The notes: generated by a model from the letters alone, not told the origin. Counted from the stretch's first letter, positions 1-5,179 are shown. The stretch is DNA of 5,779 bases from Pontiellaceae bacterium (GCA_025457785.1 JALOTS010000154.1:1-5779); one strand, 5' to 3'. Numbers and translations are program-made.

Positions 1-1
1 C

Positions 2-568
2 GCCGGCCTCACCTTTAACAACACCAACAGCAAGGTTGATCTGCGGGGCGGAACTGTTCTTCTTGCGGGGAATCAAACGGCGGCGGTAACCGGCTGTATT
101 AACGCCGGAAACATCACGGCATACGGCGGTGCGGGAACGCTGGCGGTTGACTATAATGTGTCGAATCCGGGCTATACGACTATTCAGGCTCTGCCGTGCT
201 ATGCCGCGTGGGCCGCATCGTTCGGTGTCGAACTCGGTCTGCCGGATGAAGATTACGACGGAGACTCACGCAACAACTTTTACGAATACGCTTTGAACGG
301 GAATCCGACGAACAGTCTGAATACGGGCGTTGAACCGACTTATGTTATCACGGGCGGTAATCTCGTGTACAGACACCTGCAGCGCACCGATGATGCCAGC
401 CTGATTTATCGCGTGGAAACCCGCACAAATCTGGTCGCCGGAACATGGATCCCGGCTCAGGCAGCGGTGAACACCAATGCGTATAACGCCGATTTCGTTG
501 AGGTGATAAATACGACTCCAGCCGATCAGCCGAAGTTATACATTCGATTGAAAATAATCGATCCATAG
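2..568 (+). CDS. C-terminal part of a large secreted/surface beta-repeat protein (5' end outside window)
   Basis: The frame is open from the left edge to a TAG at 566-568, so this is the last 188 codons of a longer gene. A GTG at 158 is in frame but is not the start, because coding continues upstream of it. The first ~50 residues are Gly/Asn/Thr-rich strand-and-turn sequence (LTFNNTNSKVDLRGGTVLLA, then NITAYGGAGTLAVDYN), typical of beta-helical or autotransporter-like exported proteins. An aromatic/Ala stretch (YAAWAASFG) follows, then an acidic loop DEDYDGDSRNNFYEYALNG that resembles a thrombospondin-3/dockerin-style calcium site. A final strand-rich domain (YRVETRTNL, GTWIPA, KLYIRLKI) ends the protein. 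From memory, this C-terminal arrangement recurs in large Kiritimatiellota/Verrucomicrobia exported proteins, where it may serve sorting or anchoring; that role is inference. There is no PEP-CTERM or LPXTG-type tail. The substrate or partner is unknown. Confidence 0.8.
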   Translation, partial: AGLTFNNTNSKVDLRGGTVLLAGNQTAAVTGCINAGNITAYGGAGTLAVDYNVSNPGYTTIQALPCYAAWAASFGVELGLPDEDYDGDSRNNFYEYALNGNPTNSLNTGVEPTYVITGGNLVYRHLQRTDDASLIYRVETRTNLVAGTWIPAQAAVNTNAYNADFVEVINTTPADQPKLYIRLKIIDP

Positions 569-677
569 ATTCTCCGTCCGGCGAGTTTATGGTTTTTTGC
601 GCGGCCCGTAAGCGGAGTGACACAATGATTTGAGGCGTAACGGTCGCAGACCTTCGTACTGAAAAAATTCCTGCCGT

Positions 678-721
678 TGGAACGTTTTGGTCTTGCAACC
701 ATTCACTGTTCCGCCGTTCCA
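678..721 (+). repeat. Inverted repeat just upstream of the yacP start
   Basis: TGGAACG (678-684) and CGTTCCA (715-721) are perfect 7-base complements with a 30-base loop. The loop holds a small nested stem, TGGT (688-691) with ACCA (698-701). The structure ends 7 bases before the ATG at 729, where no Shine-Dalgarno is visible, so it could affect translation initiation. The rest of the 569-728 gap shows a T-run (593-598) with no GC-rich stem before it and no convincing promoter. A chance inverted repeat cannot be excluded. Confidence 0.3.
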
Positions 722-728
722 TTCTCTT

Positions 729-1184
729 ATGGACTACGACTGGCTTATTATTGACGGATATAACCTGATGCACGCCGACGGCGGGCCGGAAGGGCGGCGT
801 GACGATTTGCCGACCGCCCGTCAACGGCTGGTGCGCCGCATCGAACAGGCGGCTTCGGGGATGGCCGCGAAAATCACAGTGGTGTTTGACGGACGTGAGC
901 ACGGGCGCGATATTGCGCTGGATGCGCCGAATCTGGAGGTGCTTTTTTCACCGGCCGACCGGACGGCGGATGGTGTAATCGAACAGATGGTGAACAATGC
1001 CGGTCATCCGGACCGGATTCTGGTGGTTACCTCCGACGGGATTGAGCAGCGGCTGGTTTCGGTTTTCGGCGCTTCGGTGATTTCCTGTCGTGAATTTCTT
1101 TTGCGCTGCGAAGCGCCCGTAACGGTTTCAACGCGATCAAAGCGGACAAAAGGCTCCACGCTGGGTGATTTTTTTCCGCAATGA
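729..1184 (+). CDS. yacP: YacP/Rae1-like NYN-domain (PIN-fold) ribonuclease
   Basis: This 151-residue protein is a single NYN (YacP-type) domain. Visible family motifs are IIDGYNLMH (residues 7-15, with Asp9), a strand ending VVFDG (51-55, with Asp54), SPADRTADGVIEQM (74-87, acidic Asp77/Asp81) and VVTSD (99-103). These are the spaced acidic positions that hold metal in PIN-like nucleases. The best-studied relative, Bacillus subtilis Rae1 (YacP), is a ribosome-associated endonuclease that cuts mRNA in the ribosomal A site; the same activity here is inference. The ATG at 729 is preferred because DYDWLIIDGYN begins the conserved domain. An in-frame TTG at 687 would add 14 residues unlike the family. 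No Shine-Dalgarno precedes either start. The C-terminal tail after residue 130 is short and basic, so the protein is a little shorter than B. subtilis Rae1. It is followed by about 390 non-coding bases before rpsD. Confidence 0.85.
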   Translation: MDYDWLIIDGYNLMHADGGPEGRRDDLPTARQRLVRRIEQAASGMAAKITVVFDGREHGRDIALDAPNLEVLFSPADRTADGVIEQMVNNAGHPDRILVVTSDGIEQRLVSVFGASVISCREFLLRCEAPVTVSTRSKRTKGSTLGDFFPQ

Positions 1185-1420
1185 CCGGAGCAGAATAAAA
1201 TGACATTCGGAATAAATGGACTGCGGTTGAGGTCTTCATTCCGGAAACAACACGGCCGGGGCATCCGCTGATTGGATTTATCATCGCCGCGATACTCCTG
1301 AATCACCCGGATGTTCCTCTGTGGTGTGAAAATGTCTCGGTTCTATGCTGAACGTCCCGCCGTGCCGCAGGTCTTCGGCCTGCGGTTTAATCAAGTGGCA
1401 AAAACTGATTTCTTTACGGT
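1185..1420. other. Non-coding gap between yacP and the rpsD promoter
   Basis: No convincing gene is present. A 23-codon frame starts at the ATG at 1200, 9 bases after a GGAG (1187-1190), but its composition is not protein-like. A longer frame from about 1208 to 1350 is open (it would read LIGFIIAAILLNHPDVPLW) but has no start codon. The only structured element is the hairpin at 1365-1385, listed separately. A short 8-base palindrome TTCCGGAA lies at 1239-1246. Confidence 0.5.
1365..1388 (+). terminator. GC-rich hairpin, weak candidate terminator after yacP
   Basis: CCGCAGG (1365-1371) pairs perfectly with CCTGCGG (1379-1385). The 7-base loop TCTTCGG can itself form a C(TTCG)G tetraloop. Only three T's follow (1386-1388), so it is a poor intrinsic terminator by the usual rule. 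It lies 180 bases after the yacP stop and 33 bases before the rpsD -35 box, a sensible place to separate the two units. It may need Rho or act only as a 3' end stabiliser. Confidence 0.4.
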
Positions 1421-1449
1421 TTGACATCAGCGGGTTGTATCTCTTTAAT
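1421..1449 (+). promoter_or_regulatory. Near-consensus sigma-70 type promoter for rpsD
   Basis: A perfect -35 box TTGACA (1421-1426) is separated by exactly 17 bases from the -10 box TTTAAT (1444-1449, five of six consensus bases). Transcription would start near 1456, giving a 5' leader of about 120 bases before the rpsD ATG. It is the best promoter match in the window and fits a highly expressed ribosomal protein gene. Confidence 0.75.
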
Positions 1450-1463
1450 GCGCACTCGTTTTG

Positions 1464-1525
1464 TTCGAGGATTATCACGAAGTGATCGCCTGCAATGAGT
1501 TGTTCTGAAACGGCGGCCCCTCGAA
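1464..1525 (+). promoter_or_regulatory. Foldable 5' leader of rpsD, candidate S4 autoregulatory site
   Basis: Three sets of complementary segments nest into a three-way-junction-like fold. TTCGAGG (1464-1470) pairs with CCTCGAA (1519-1525), closing the structure. ATCAC-GAA-GTGAT (1474-1486) is a small hairpin inside it. CGCC (1487-1490) can pair with GGCG (1512-1515). The element lies between the predicted transcription start and the GGAG ribosome binding site (1566-1569), inside the leader. In B. subtilis a stand-alone rpsD is repressed by S4 acting on its own leader, and in E. coli S4 represses the alpha operon through a leader pseudoknot. A similar role here is inference from position and foldability; no sequence match to those sites was tested. 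Confidence 0.4.
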
Positions 1526-1576
1526 AGGCTTAATCGGACAAAACACAGGAAACAGAAACCAAAATGGAGAAAAACG

Positions 1577-2179
1577 ATGAAGTATAATGGACCGAAGATC
1601 AAAAAATCGCGCCGTCTGGGGATTGCCCTTGCGCCGAAAAGTGAAAAGTATCTCGAACGCCGTCCGAATCCGCCGGGACAGCATGGCCCGTCGAAACGGC
1701 GCGGAAAACAGTCGGATTACGGCAAACAGCTCATTGAAAAGCAGCGTTTGCAGTATCAGTACAATCTGACCGAGCGCAAGCTGCGCAGCTATTACACGAA
1801 GGCTTCCCGCAAGATTGGGAACACCGCTGAAATTATGCTTCAGTTGCTTGAAACCCGTCTGGATGCCGTAGTGCTTCGTGCGGGATTTGCCCGGTCCATT
1901 TATCAGGCCCGCCAGTTGGTCAGTCATGCCCACTTCTTTGTGAACGGGAAAAAGGTCAATATTCCTTCCTATCAGGTACGTGTCGGGGATGTGATCACCG
2001 TTCGTGAAAAAAGCCGGGAATTGGAAATTTTTCCGTCTGCGCAGCAGATTGCCACCACGCCGGAATATCTGACCGTGGATGACAAGAAACTGACGGCCAG
2101 TCTGAGCCGTCTGCCGGAGCAAACGGAAATTCCGGTTCAGTGTGAAGCGTCGCTGGTTGTTGAATTTTACTCACGTTAA
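1577..2179 (+). CDS. rpsD: 30S ribosomal protein S4
   Basis: S4 is a primary 16S rRNA-binding protein that nucleates assembly of the 30S body and helps set decoding accuracy. The 200 residues match the bacterial family length (about 200-209). N-terminal YNGPKIKKSRRLG corresponds to the usual RYxGPxxKxSRR start, and PPGQHG (32-37) followed by SDYGKQLIEKQ (46-56) is diagnostic. The S4 RNA-binding domain spans about 93-150: TRLDAVVLRAGFA, then ARQLVSHAHFFVNG, NIPSYQV and DVITVREKS. The C-terminus VVEFYSR matches the family's VELYS ending. The N-terminal region has no cysteines, so this is the zinc-free form. The ATG at 1577 has GGAG (1566-1569) seven bases upstream. The gene is not with rpsM, rpsK, rpoA or rplQ in this window. 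It has its own promoter at 1421-1449, and hence probably its own control. Confidence 0.98.
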   Translation: MKYNGPKIKKSRRLGIALAPKSEKYLERRPNPPGQHGPSKRRGKQSDYGKQLIEKQRLQYQYNLTERKLRSYYTKASRKIGNTAEIMLQLLETRLDAVVLRAGFARSIYQARQLVSHAHFFVNGKKVNIPSYQVRVGDVITVREKSRELEIFPSAQQIATTPEYLTVDDKKLTASLSRLPEQTEIPVQCEASLVVEFYSR

Positions 2180-2256
2180 TCTTCGGTTTTCCATTTACCG
2201 TTTGTAACAGATTCTGCGTGTGTACACGTACGGGCGGACAATCAAAGGATTGAGTT

Positions 2257-2286
2257 TTCAGGATAACCGTTTACGCTTATTCTGAA
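2257..2286 (+). repeat. Hairpin 1 of the rpsD-coaE intergenic array
   Basis: TTCAGGATAA (2257-2266) pairs with TTATTCTGAA (2277-2286) along ten positions, nine Watson-Crick and one G-T wobble, with the loop CCGTTTACGC. The loop contains CG and CG that can extend the stem inwards. No T-run follows, so it is not a terminator by itself. Confidence 0.6.
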
Positions 2287-2307
2287 GGATCCCCGTCTTC
2301 CCCTTCG

Positions 2308-2348
2308 TGTCATGGAACCTTCGTTCGAAGGTTCCAGGCTTTGTGACA
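2308..2348 (+). repeat. Hairpin 2 of the array: perfect 10-bp stem with outer extension
   Basis: TGGAACCTTC (2313-2322) and GAAGGTTCCA (2327-2336) are perfect complements around the loop GTTC. TGTCA (2308-2312) can pair with TGACA (2344-2348) outside it, leaving a 7-base bulge GGCTTTG. This is the longest perfect stem in the window. It may be a REP-like dispersed element or a 3' UTR structure. No T-run follows directly. Confidence 0.65.
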
Positions 2349-2359
2349 TGGTGTTTTAT

Positions 2360-2383
2360 CCGGCTGCGGCTCCGCCGCGCCGG
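2360..2383 (+). repeat. Hairpin 3 of the array: GC-rich stem
   Basis: CCGG (2360-2363), a bulged C, then TGCGGC (2365-2370) pair across loop TCC with GCCGCG (2374-2379) and CCGG (2380-2383). This makes a ten-pair stem that is almost entirely G-C. The next bases GTTTCC form the left arm of the following hairpin, so the two stems abut with no spacer. Confidence 0.55.
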
Positions 2384-2417
2384 GTTTCCGACGGGGAAAC
2401 TGTCGCCGAAATTTTTT
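2384..2417 (+). terminator. Two competing hairpins ending in a T-run: candidate terminator/attenuator
   Basis: Fold A: GTTTCC (2384-2389) pairs with GGAAAC (2395-2400) around GACGG. Fold B: TTTCCGAC (2385-2392) pairs with GTCG (2402-2405), a bulged CC, and GAAA (2408-2411), directly followed by six T's (2412-2417). The folds share their left arm, so only one can form. B looks like an intrinsic terminator and A would prevent it. Position suggests it ends the rpsD transcript just before the coaE promoter. Regulated switching is inference. Confidence 0.4.
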
Positions 2418-2440
2418 ATGAAAGACGTTGATGAACGGGG

Positions 2441-2469
2441 TTGACATTTAAAGGAGTTACAGGGAATAT
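2441..2469 (+). promoter_or_regulatory. Candidate promoter for the coaE-rho unit
   Basis: A perfect TTGACA (2441-2446) is followed after 17 bases by GAATAT (2464-2469), which matches only three of six -10 positions. The -10 assignment is therefore weak. Transcription would begin near 2476, leaving a leader of about 84 bases before coaE. No better pair is visible in the gap downstream of the T-run. Confidence 0.4.
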
Positions 2470-2559
2470 CACCTCCATTCCTGCGGCAGTCTTTGTTTTC
2501 GGCGCTGTCTGCGGGCTGTTTTCCGGTCCGCCGGCTCCCCGGTTTGTTCCTCGTAATTT

Positions 2560-3183
2560 ATGAATTCACATCCTTCGATTCTCCTTGGTATTACCGGTGG
2601 TATTGCCTGTGGAAAAAGTGAAACAGGCCGTATTTTATCTTCCGAAGGTTTCGCCGTGCTGGACAGTGATTTTCTGGCGCACGAATTGATGGGGAAGGGG
2701 CGTCCGGTATATGCCGCAGTCGTCGGGTATTTCGGCGTTTCGGTTCTGGATGCGAAGGATGAAATTGACCGGGCAAAACTGGGTCAACGGGTTTTTGACA
2801 GTGCGCGGGAGCGTGATGTGCTGAATCGGCTGGTTCATCCGGCGGTGATGAAGGCTGCGCAGGAATGGATAGCGGATTGCCGGGAAGTCCGGCGCGACGC
2901 GGCGGTGCTGGTTCCGCTTCTTTTTGAGGCGGGCTGGACAGAGGGATGGGATGCCGTCCTTTGTGTGACGGCGCCGGAAGAACAGATTTTTCAACGACTG
3001 GAAAAACGCGGGCTCTCGAATGAGGAAGCGCGGAAACGGATTGCGGCGCAAATGCCGCTGGCGGAAAAAGCCGCTCAGGCGGATTTTATAGTTGAAAACG
3101 GCGGGACGCCTGACGCGTTGCGCCGACGGATAATGGATCTGATTGAACAAATCAGACGGGATAAGAGGAAGTACCATGAGTGA
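2560..3183 (+). CDS. coaE: Dephospho-CoA kinase
   Basis: CoaE transfers phosphate from ATP to the 3'-hydroxyl of dephospho-CoA, the last step of coenzyme A synthesis in the cytoplasm. The 207 residues fit the family (about 200). The P-loop is GGIACGKS (13-20), where many homologues have GGIGSGKS. VLDSD (33-37) matches the family's V-I-D-A-D segment. IDRAKLGQRVF (69-79), VHP (92-94) and VPLLFEAGW (118-126) are further signatures of the CoA-binding region. RLEKRGLSNEEARKRIAAQM (146-165) is the lid, and ADFIVENGG (174-182) is the usual end motif. The ATG at 2560 gives the expected short lead to the P-loop, but no Shine-Dalgarno is seen upstream. The last 8 bases overlap the rho start, so the two are co-transcribed and probably coupled in translation. 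The coaE-rho order is also known from Chlamydiae. Confidence 0.96.
   Translation: MNSHPSILLGITGGIACGKSETGRILSSEGFAVLDSDFLAHELMGKGRPVYAAVVGYFGVSVLDAKDEIDRAKLGQRVFDSARERDVLNRLVHPAVMKAAQEWIADCREVRRDAAVLVPLLFEAGWTEGWDAVLCVTAPEEQIFQRLEKRGLSNEEARKRIAAQMPLAEKAAQADFIVENGGTPDALRRRIMDLIEQIRRDKRKYHE
3163..3183 (+). promoter_or_regulatory. rho ribosome binding site and coaE/rho overlap
   Basis: AAGAGG (3163-3168) lies seven bases before the rho ATG (3176-3178), inside the end of coaE. The coaE stop TGA is at 3181-3183, so the genes overlap by 8 bases in different frames (ATGAGTGA). This fixes the rho start: an in-frame ATG-like extension to 3143 would lie deeper in coaE with no better site. The arrangement is typical of translational coupling. 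Confidence 0.75.
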
Positions 3184-5050
3184 AGAACAGGAAAACAGTG
3201 TTGAACCGGTAAAAGTTCCCAGAGCAACCAGAGTCCCCCGGGCTCCAAGGGCACCGAGGGTCGTGAAAAATGCAGCACCCGAACCGGCGGAACCGGACGT
3301 GAATGTGGAACCCGCAACAGCGGTTGAACGCACGGTGCCGCAACAGGAAAACAGGAGCGAATCCTCATGGCAGGAAGATCACGATCAACAACAGGAACAC
3401 CGTCCGCCGCCGGAGAATTATGGCCGGCAGCAGGAGCACCGTCCGCCGATGGAGGATCATGATCAACGGCAGGAACACCGTCCGCCGCAGGAAGATCGCG
3501 GTCAACAACAAGAATATCGTCCGCCGCAGGAGGATCGCGGTCAACGCCAGGACAACAGCCAGTGGCAGGAGGATCGGGGGCCGCGACAGGATAACAGTCC
3601 CTGGCCGAACAATAACCAGCGACCGAACAGCAACCAGCGGCCGAACAACAACCAGCGGCAGAACAGCAATCGGAATGCCCGGCATCACGGACGGAATAAT
3701 AATGCCGGAAACCGCGGCAATAATGGCAATGGCGGAGGGCACGATCATTTCGGCGAGGAGGTCGAAAGAGTGTCCGATGCGCCGGCCAAGAAAATGCCCA
3801 CGCTGAAGCTTTTTGAACTGCAGGTTACGGAAATTCCGGAACTGAAAATACTGGCGGAAAGTTATTCGATCGAAGATCCCGCCGGTCTGCGCAAACATGA
3901 ATTGATTTTTGAAATTCTGAAAACCCAGATCCGCTGGGGCAACGAAGCCATCTGCCGGGGCATTCTGGAAGTGCTGCCCGACAAGTTCGGTTTTCTGCGT
4001 TCTTCGGAAAACAACTATCTGGCCAATCCTGAGGATATTTATGTTTCTCCGTCGCAAATCCGGCGTTTCGGTCTGCGGACCGGCGACCTGATTGAAGGCC
4101 CGATCCGCTCGCCGCGTCCGAAGGAACGGTTCTTCGCGTTATTGTCGGTCGATAAGGTGAACAATCATTCGCCGGAAAAAAACCTGAACCGCATTCCGTT
4201 TGAAAACCTGACTCCGCTGTTTCCGGATGAACGGCTGTGTCTTGAAACCGATGCCGATGAAATTTCGATGCGCGTGATGGACCTGGCCACCCCGATCGGC
4301 AAGGGGCAGCGCGGACTGATTGTTGCGCCGCCGCGTACCGGTAAAACGGTGCTTTTGCAGAAAATCGCCAACAGCATTTCGCAGAACAGTCCCGATTCCA
4401 AGCTGATCATTCTACTCATCGATGAACGTCCGGAAGAGGTGACGGATATGCAGCGCACGACGAAGGCTGAAGTGCTGTCTTCGACTTTTGACGAACACCC
4501 GGAGCGCCACGTACAGGTTGCTGAAATCGTGATTGAAATGGCCAAGCGCCGCGTTGAAAACGGGGAGGATGTCATTATCCTGCTCGACAGCATCACCCGC
4601 TTGGCACGGGCGTATAACACTATTCAGCCGCATAGCGGAAAGATTCTATCCGGCGGGGTGGATGCCAACGCGCTGCACAAACCGAAACGCTTTTTCGGCG
4701 CGGCCCGTAATATTGAGGGCGGCGGCAGTCTGACGATTATTTCAACCGCGCTGGTCGATACCGGCAGCCGCATGGACGAAGTGATCTTTGAGGAATTCAA
4801 AGGAACCGGCAATATGGAGCTGGCGCTCGACCGCGATCTGGTCGGCAAGCGCATTTTCCCGGCCATCAATATTGAGAAGAGCGGAACCCGCAAGGAAGAA
4901 CTGCTGCTCCACAAAGACGAATTGGCCCGGATCTGGACGCTGCGCAAGGCGCTCAAGGATGTTCCGGCGGTGGAAGCGATGGAACTGCTGATCAACCGTC
5001 TCAAAAAGACCAAGAGCAACGCCGAGTTCCTGATGGCGCTTCAGGGATAG
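3176..5050 (+). CDS. rho: Transcription termination factor Rho with long repetitive N-terminal extension
   Basis: Rho is a hexameric RNA-dependent ATPase that loads on nascent RNA and terminates transcription. This one has 624 residues against 419 in E. coli; the excess is an N-terminal extension of about 205 residues. Residues 15-29 are a Pro/Arg/Ala basic patch (PRATRVPRAPRAPRV). Residues 68-145 hold six 13-residue repeats, 147-164 three 6-residue repeats, and 166-191 an Asn/Gly/Arg/His tail. The usual Rho begins at about 207. The N-terminal helix bundle (TLKLFELQVTEIPELKILA; RKHELIFEILK) is followed by the OB-fold RNA site FGFLR (271-275) and EDIYVSPSQIRRF (286-298). The motor has P-loop APPRTGKT (384-391), LLIDERPEEVTD (413-424) with Glu417, Walker B region VIILLDSITRLARAY (466-480), Q-loop region TIQPHSGKILSGG (482-494) and arginine-finger segment SGTRKEELL (569-577). 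The P-loop has Arg-Thr where E. coli has Lys-Ala. All catalytic positions remain, so the protein should be active. Disordered extensions in other bacterial Rhos can aid RNA binding or phase separation; that is not shown here. Confidence 0.97.
   Translation: MSEEQENSVEPVKVPRATRVPRAPRAPRVVKNAAPEPAEPDVNVEPATAVERTVPQQENRSESSWQEDHDQQQEHRPPPENYGRQQEHRPPMEDHDQRQEHRPPQEDRGQQQEYRPPQEDRGQRQDNSQWQEDRGPRQDNSPWPNNNQRPNSNQRPNNNQRQNSNRNARHHGRNNNAGNRGNNGNGGGHDHFGEEVERVSDAPAKKMPTLKLFELQVTEIPELKILAESYSIEDPAGLRKHELIFEILKTQIRWGNEAICRGILEVLPDKFGFLRSSENNYLANPEDIYVSPSQIRRFGLRTGDLIEGPIRSPRPKERFFALLSVDKVNNHSPEKNLNRIPFENLTPLFPDERLCLETDADEISMRVMDLATPIGKGQRGLIVAPPRTGKTVLLQKIANSISQNSPDSKLIILLIDERPEEVTDMQRTTKAEVLSSTFDEHPERHVQVAEIVIEMAKRRVENGEDVIILLDSITRLARAYNTIQPHSGKILSGGVDANALHKPKRFFGAARNIEGGGSLTIISTALVDTGSRMDEVIFEEFKGTGNMELALDRDLVGKRIFPAINIEKSGTRKEELLLHKDELARIWTLRKALKDVPAVEAMELLINRLKKTKSNAEFLMALQG
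3377..3610 (+). repeat. Six tandem 39-bp units encoding a 13-residue repeat in Rho
   Basis: Rho residues 68-145 divide exactly into six 13-residue units, with no indels between them. The first four approximate D-H/R-D/G-Q-Q/R-Q-E-H-R-P-P-Q-E (for example DHDQRQEHRPPQE and DRGQQQEYRPPQE). The last two have diverged to DRGQRQDNSQWQE and DRGPRQDNSPWPN. Neighbouring units also share DNA stretches such as CACCGTCCGCCG, which points to duplication rather than convergence of composition. Each unit alternates acidic, Gln-rich, and Arg-Pro segments. Confidence 0.85.
3614..3667 (+). repeat. Three tandem 18-bp units encoding NQRPN-type hexapeptides in Rho
   Basis: Directly after the 13-residue array, residues 147-164 read NQRPNS, NQRPNN and NQRQNS. 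The DNA is correspondingly repetitive (AACCAGCGxCCGAACA-like units). Charge changes here from mixed acidic/basic to Asn/Arg-rich and positive, so the extension has two chemically distinct blocks. Confidence 0.75.
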
Positions 5051-5069
5051 TTCCTTCCGGTGTCTGTTT

Positions 5070-5103
5070 AAAACCGCTTTGGATTTCCGGGGCGGTTTTT
5101 TTT
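5070..5103 (+). terminator. Strong intrinsic terminator after rho
   Basis: AAAACCGC (5070-5077) pairs perfectly with GCGGTTTT (5092-5099), loop TTTGGATTTCCGGG. The T-run covers 5096-5103, eight T's, overlapping the end of the stem. It starts 20 bases after the rho stop and closes the coaE-rho unit. Confidence 0.85.
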
Positions 5104-5121
5104 GTGAACTCATTTCGTGCT

Positions 5122-5150
5122 TTTATTATTTTCAGAAATAGAGATAGAAT
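5122..5150 (+). promoter_or_regulatory. Candidate promoter of the right-edge surface protein gene
   Basis: TAGAAT (5145-5150) matches five of six -10 bases. The -35 position 17 bases upstream is TTTATT (5122-5127), a poor match, so an activator may be needed. An alternative, weaker pair is TTGGTG (5160-5165) with TACTTT (5184-5189). A promoter is expected in this gap because the strong terminator at 5070-5103 isolates the gene from rho. Confidence 0.3.
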
Positions 5151-5167
5151 CCACGGAAATTGGTGAT

Positions 5168-5179
5168 TTGACGGGTCAA
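5168..5179 (+). promoter_or_regulatory. Perfect palindrome TTGAC-GG-GTCAA, possible operator
   Basis: A 12-base perfect dyad lies 37 bases before the downstream ATG and after the candidate -10 box. That is a reasonable position for a repressor or a dimeric regulator. A second short palindrome TGATCA sits at 5191-5196. No known regulator consensus is claimed. Confidence 0.3.

Larger units (their letters stand above)
2180..2559. other. Non-coding, hairpin-dense region between rpsD and coaE
   Basis: No open frame with protein-like composition is present. The section from 2239 to 2411 is an almost unbroken run of inverted repeats, itemised separately. A small weak one at 2239-2252 (CAATC-AAAG-GATTG) is followed by TTTT at 2255-2258. 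Palindromes GTGTACAC (2220-2227) and CGTACG (2227-2232) precede the run. After it come a T-run (2412-2417), a possible promoter (2441-2469) and about 90 bases of coaE leader. An AAAGGAG at 2450-2456 resembles a Shine-Dalgarno but no start codon follows it. Confidence 0.6.

Noticed and set aside
1208..1350. An open stretch reading partly like protein (LIGFIIAAILLNHPDVPLW)
   Set aside because: It has no in-frame start codon and a stop immediately upstream. It could be a gene remnant but nothing supports a family, so it was not called.
1449..1499. A 16-codon leader peptide frame starting at the ATG at 1449
   Set aside because: Its ATG overlaps the -10 box of the rpsD promoter and would not be in the transcript.
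1475..2122. A 215-codon open frame on the - strand opposite rpsD
   Set aside because: It lies almost wholly antisense to a certain ribosomal protein gene, with no recognisable motifs.
2450..2456. AAAGGAG resembling a strong Shine-Dalgarno
   Set aside because: No start codon follows at a usable distance. It lies within the spacer of the candidate coaE promoter.
2635..3333. A 232-codon open frame on the - strand opposite coaE
   Set aside because: It is antisense to coaE and the rho start, with low-complexity Ser/Gly/Thr sequence at its beginning and no family features.
3303..3806. A 167-codon open frame overlapping the start of rho in another frame
   Set aside because: It is a by-product of the repetitive, stop-poor DNA of the Rho extension. 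It reads as Arg/Thr/Ile-rich low-complexity sequence with no recognisable start signal.
3365..4057. A 230-codon open frame on the - strand opposite rho
   Set aside because: It mirrors the repeats in rho (Leu/Ile/Arg runs) and shows no domain. rho is certain on the + strand.
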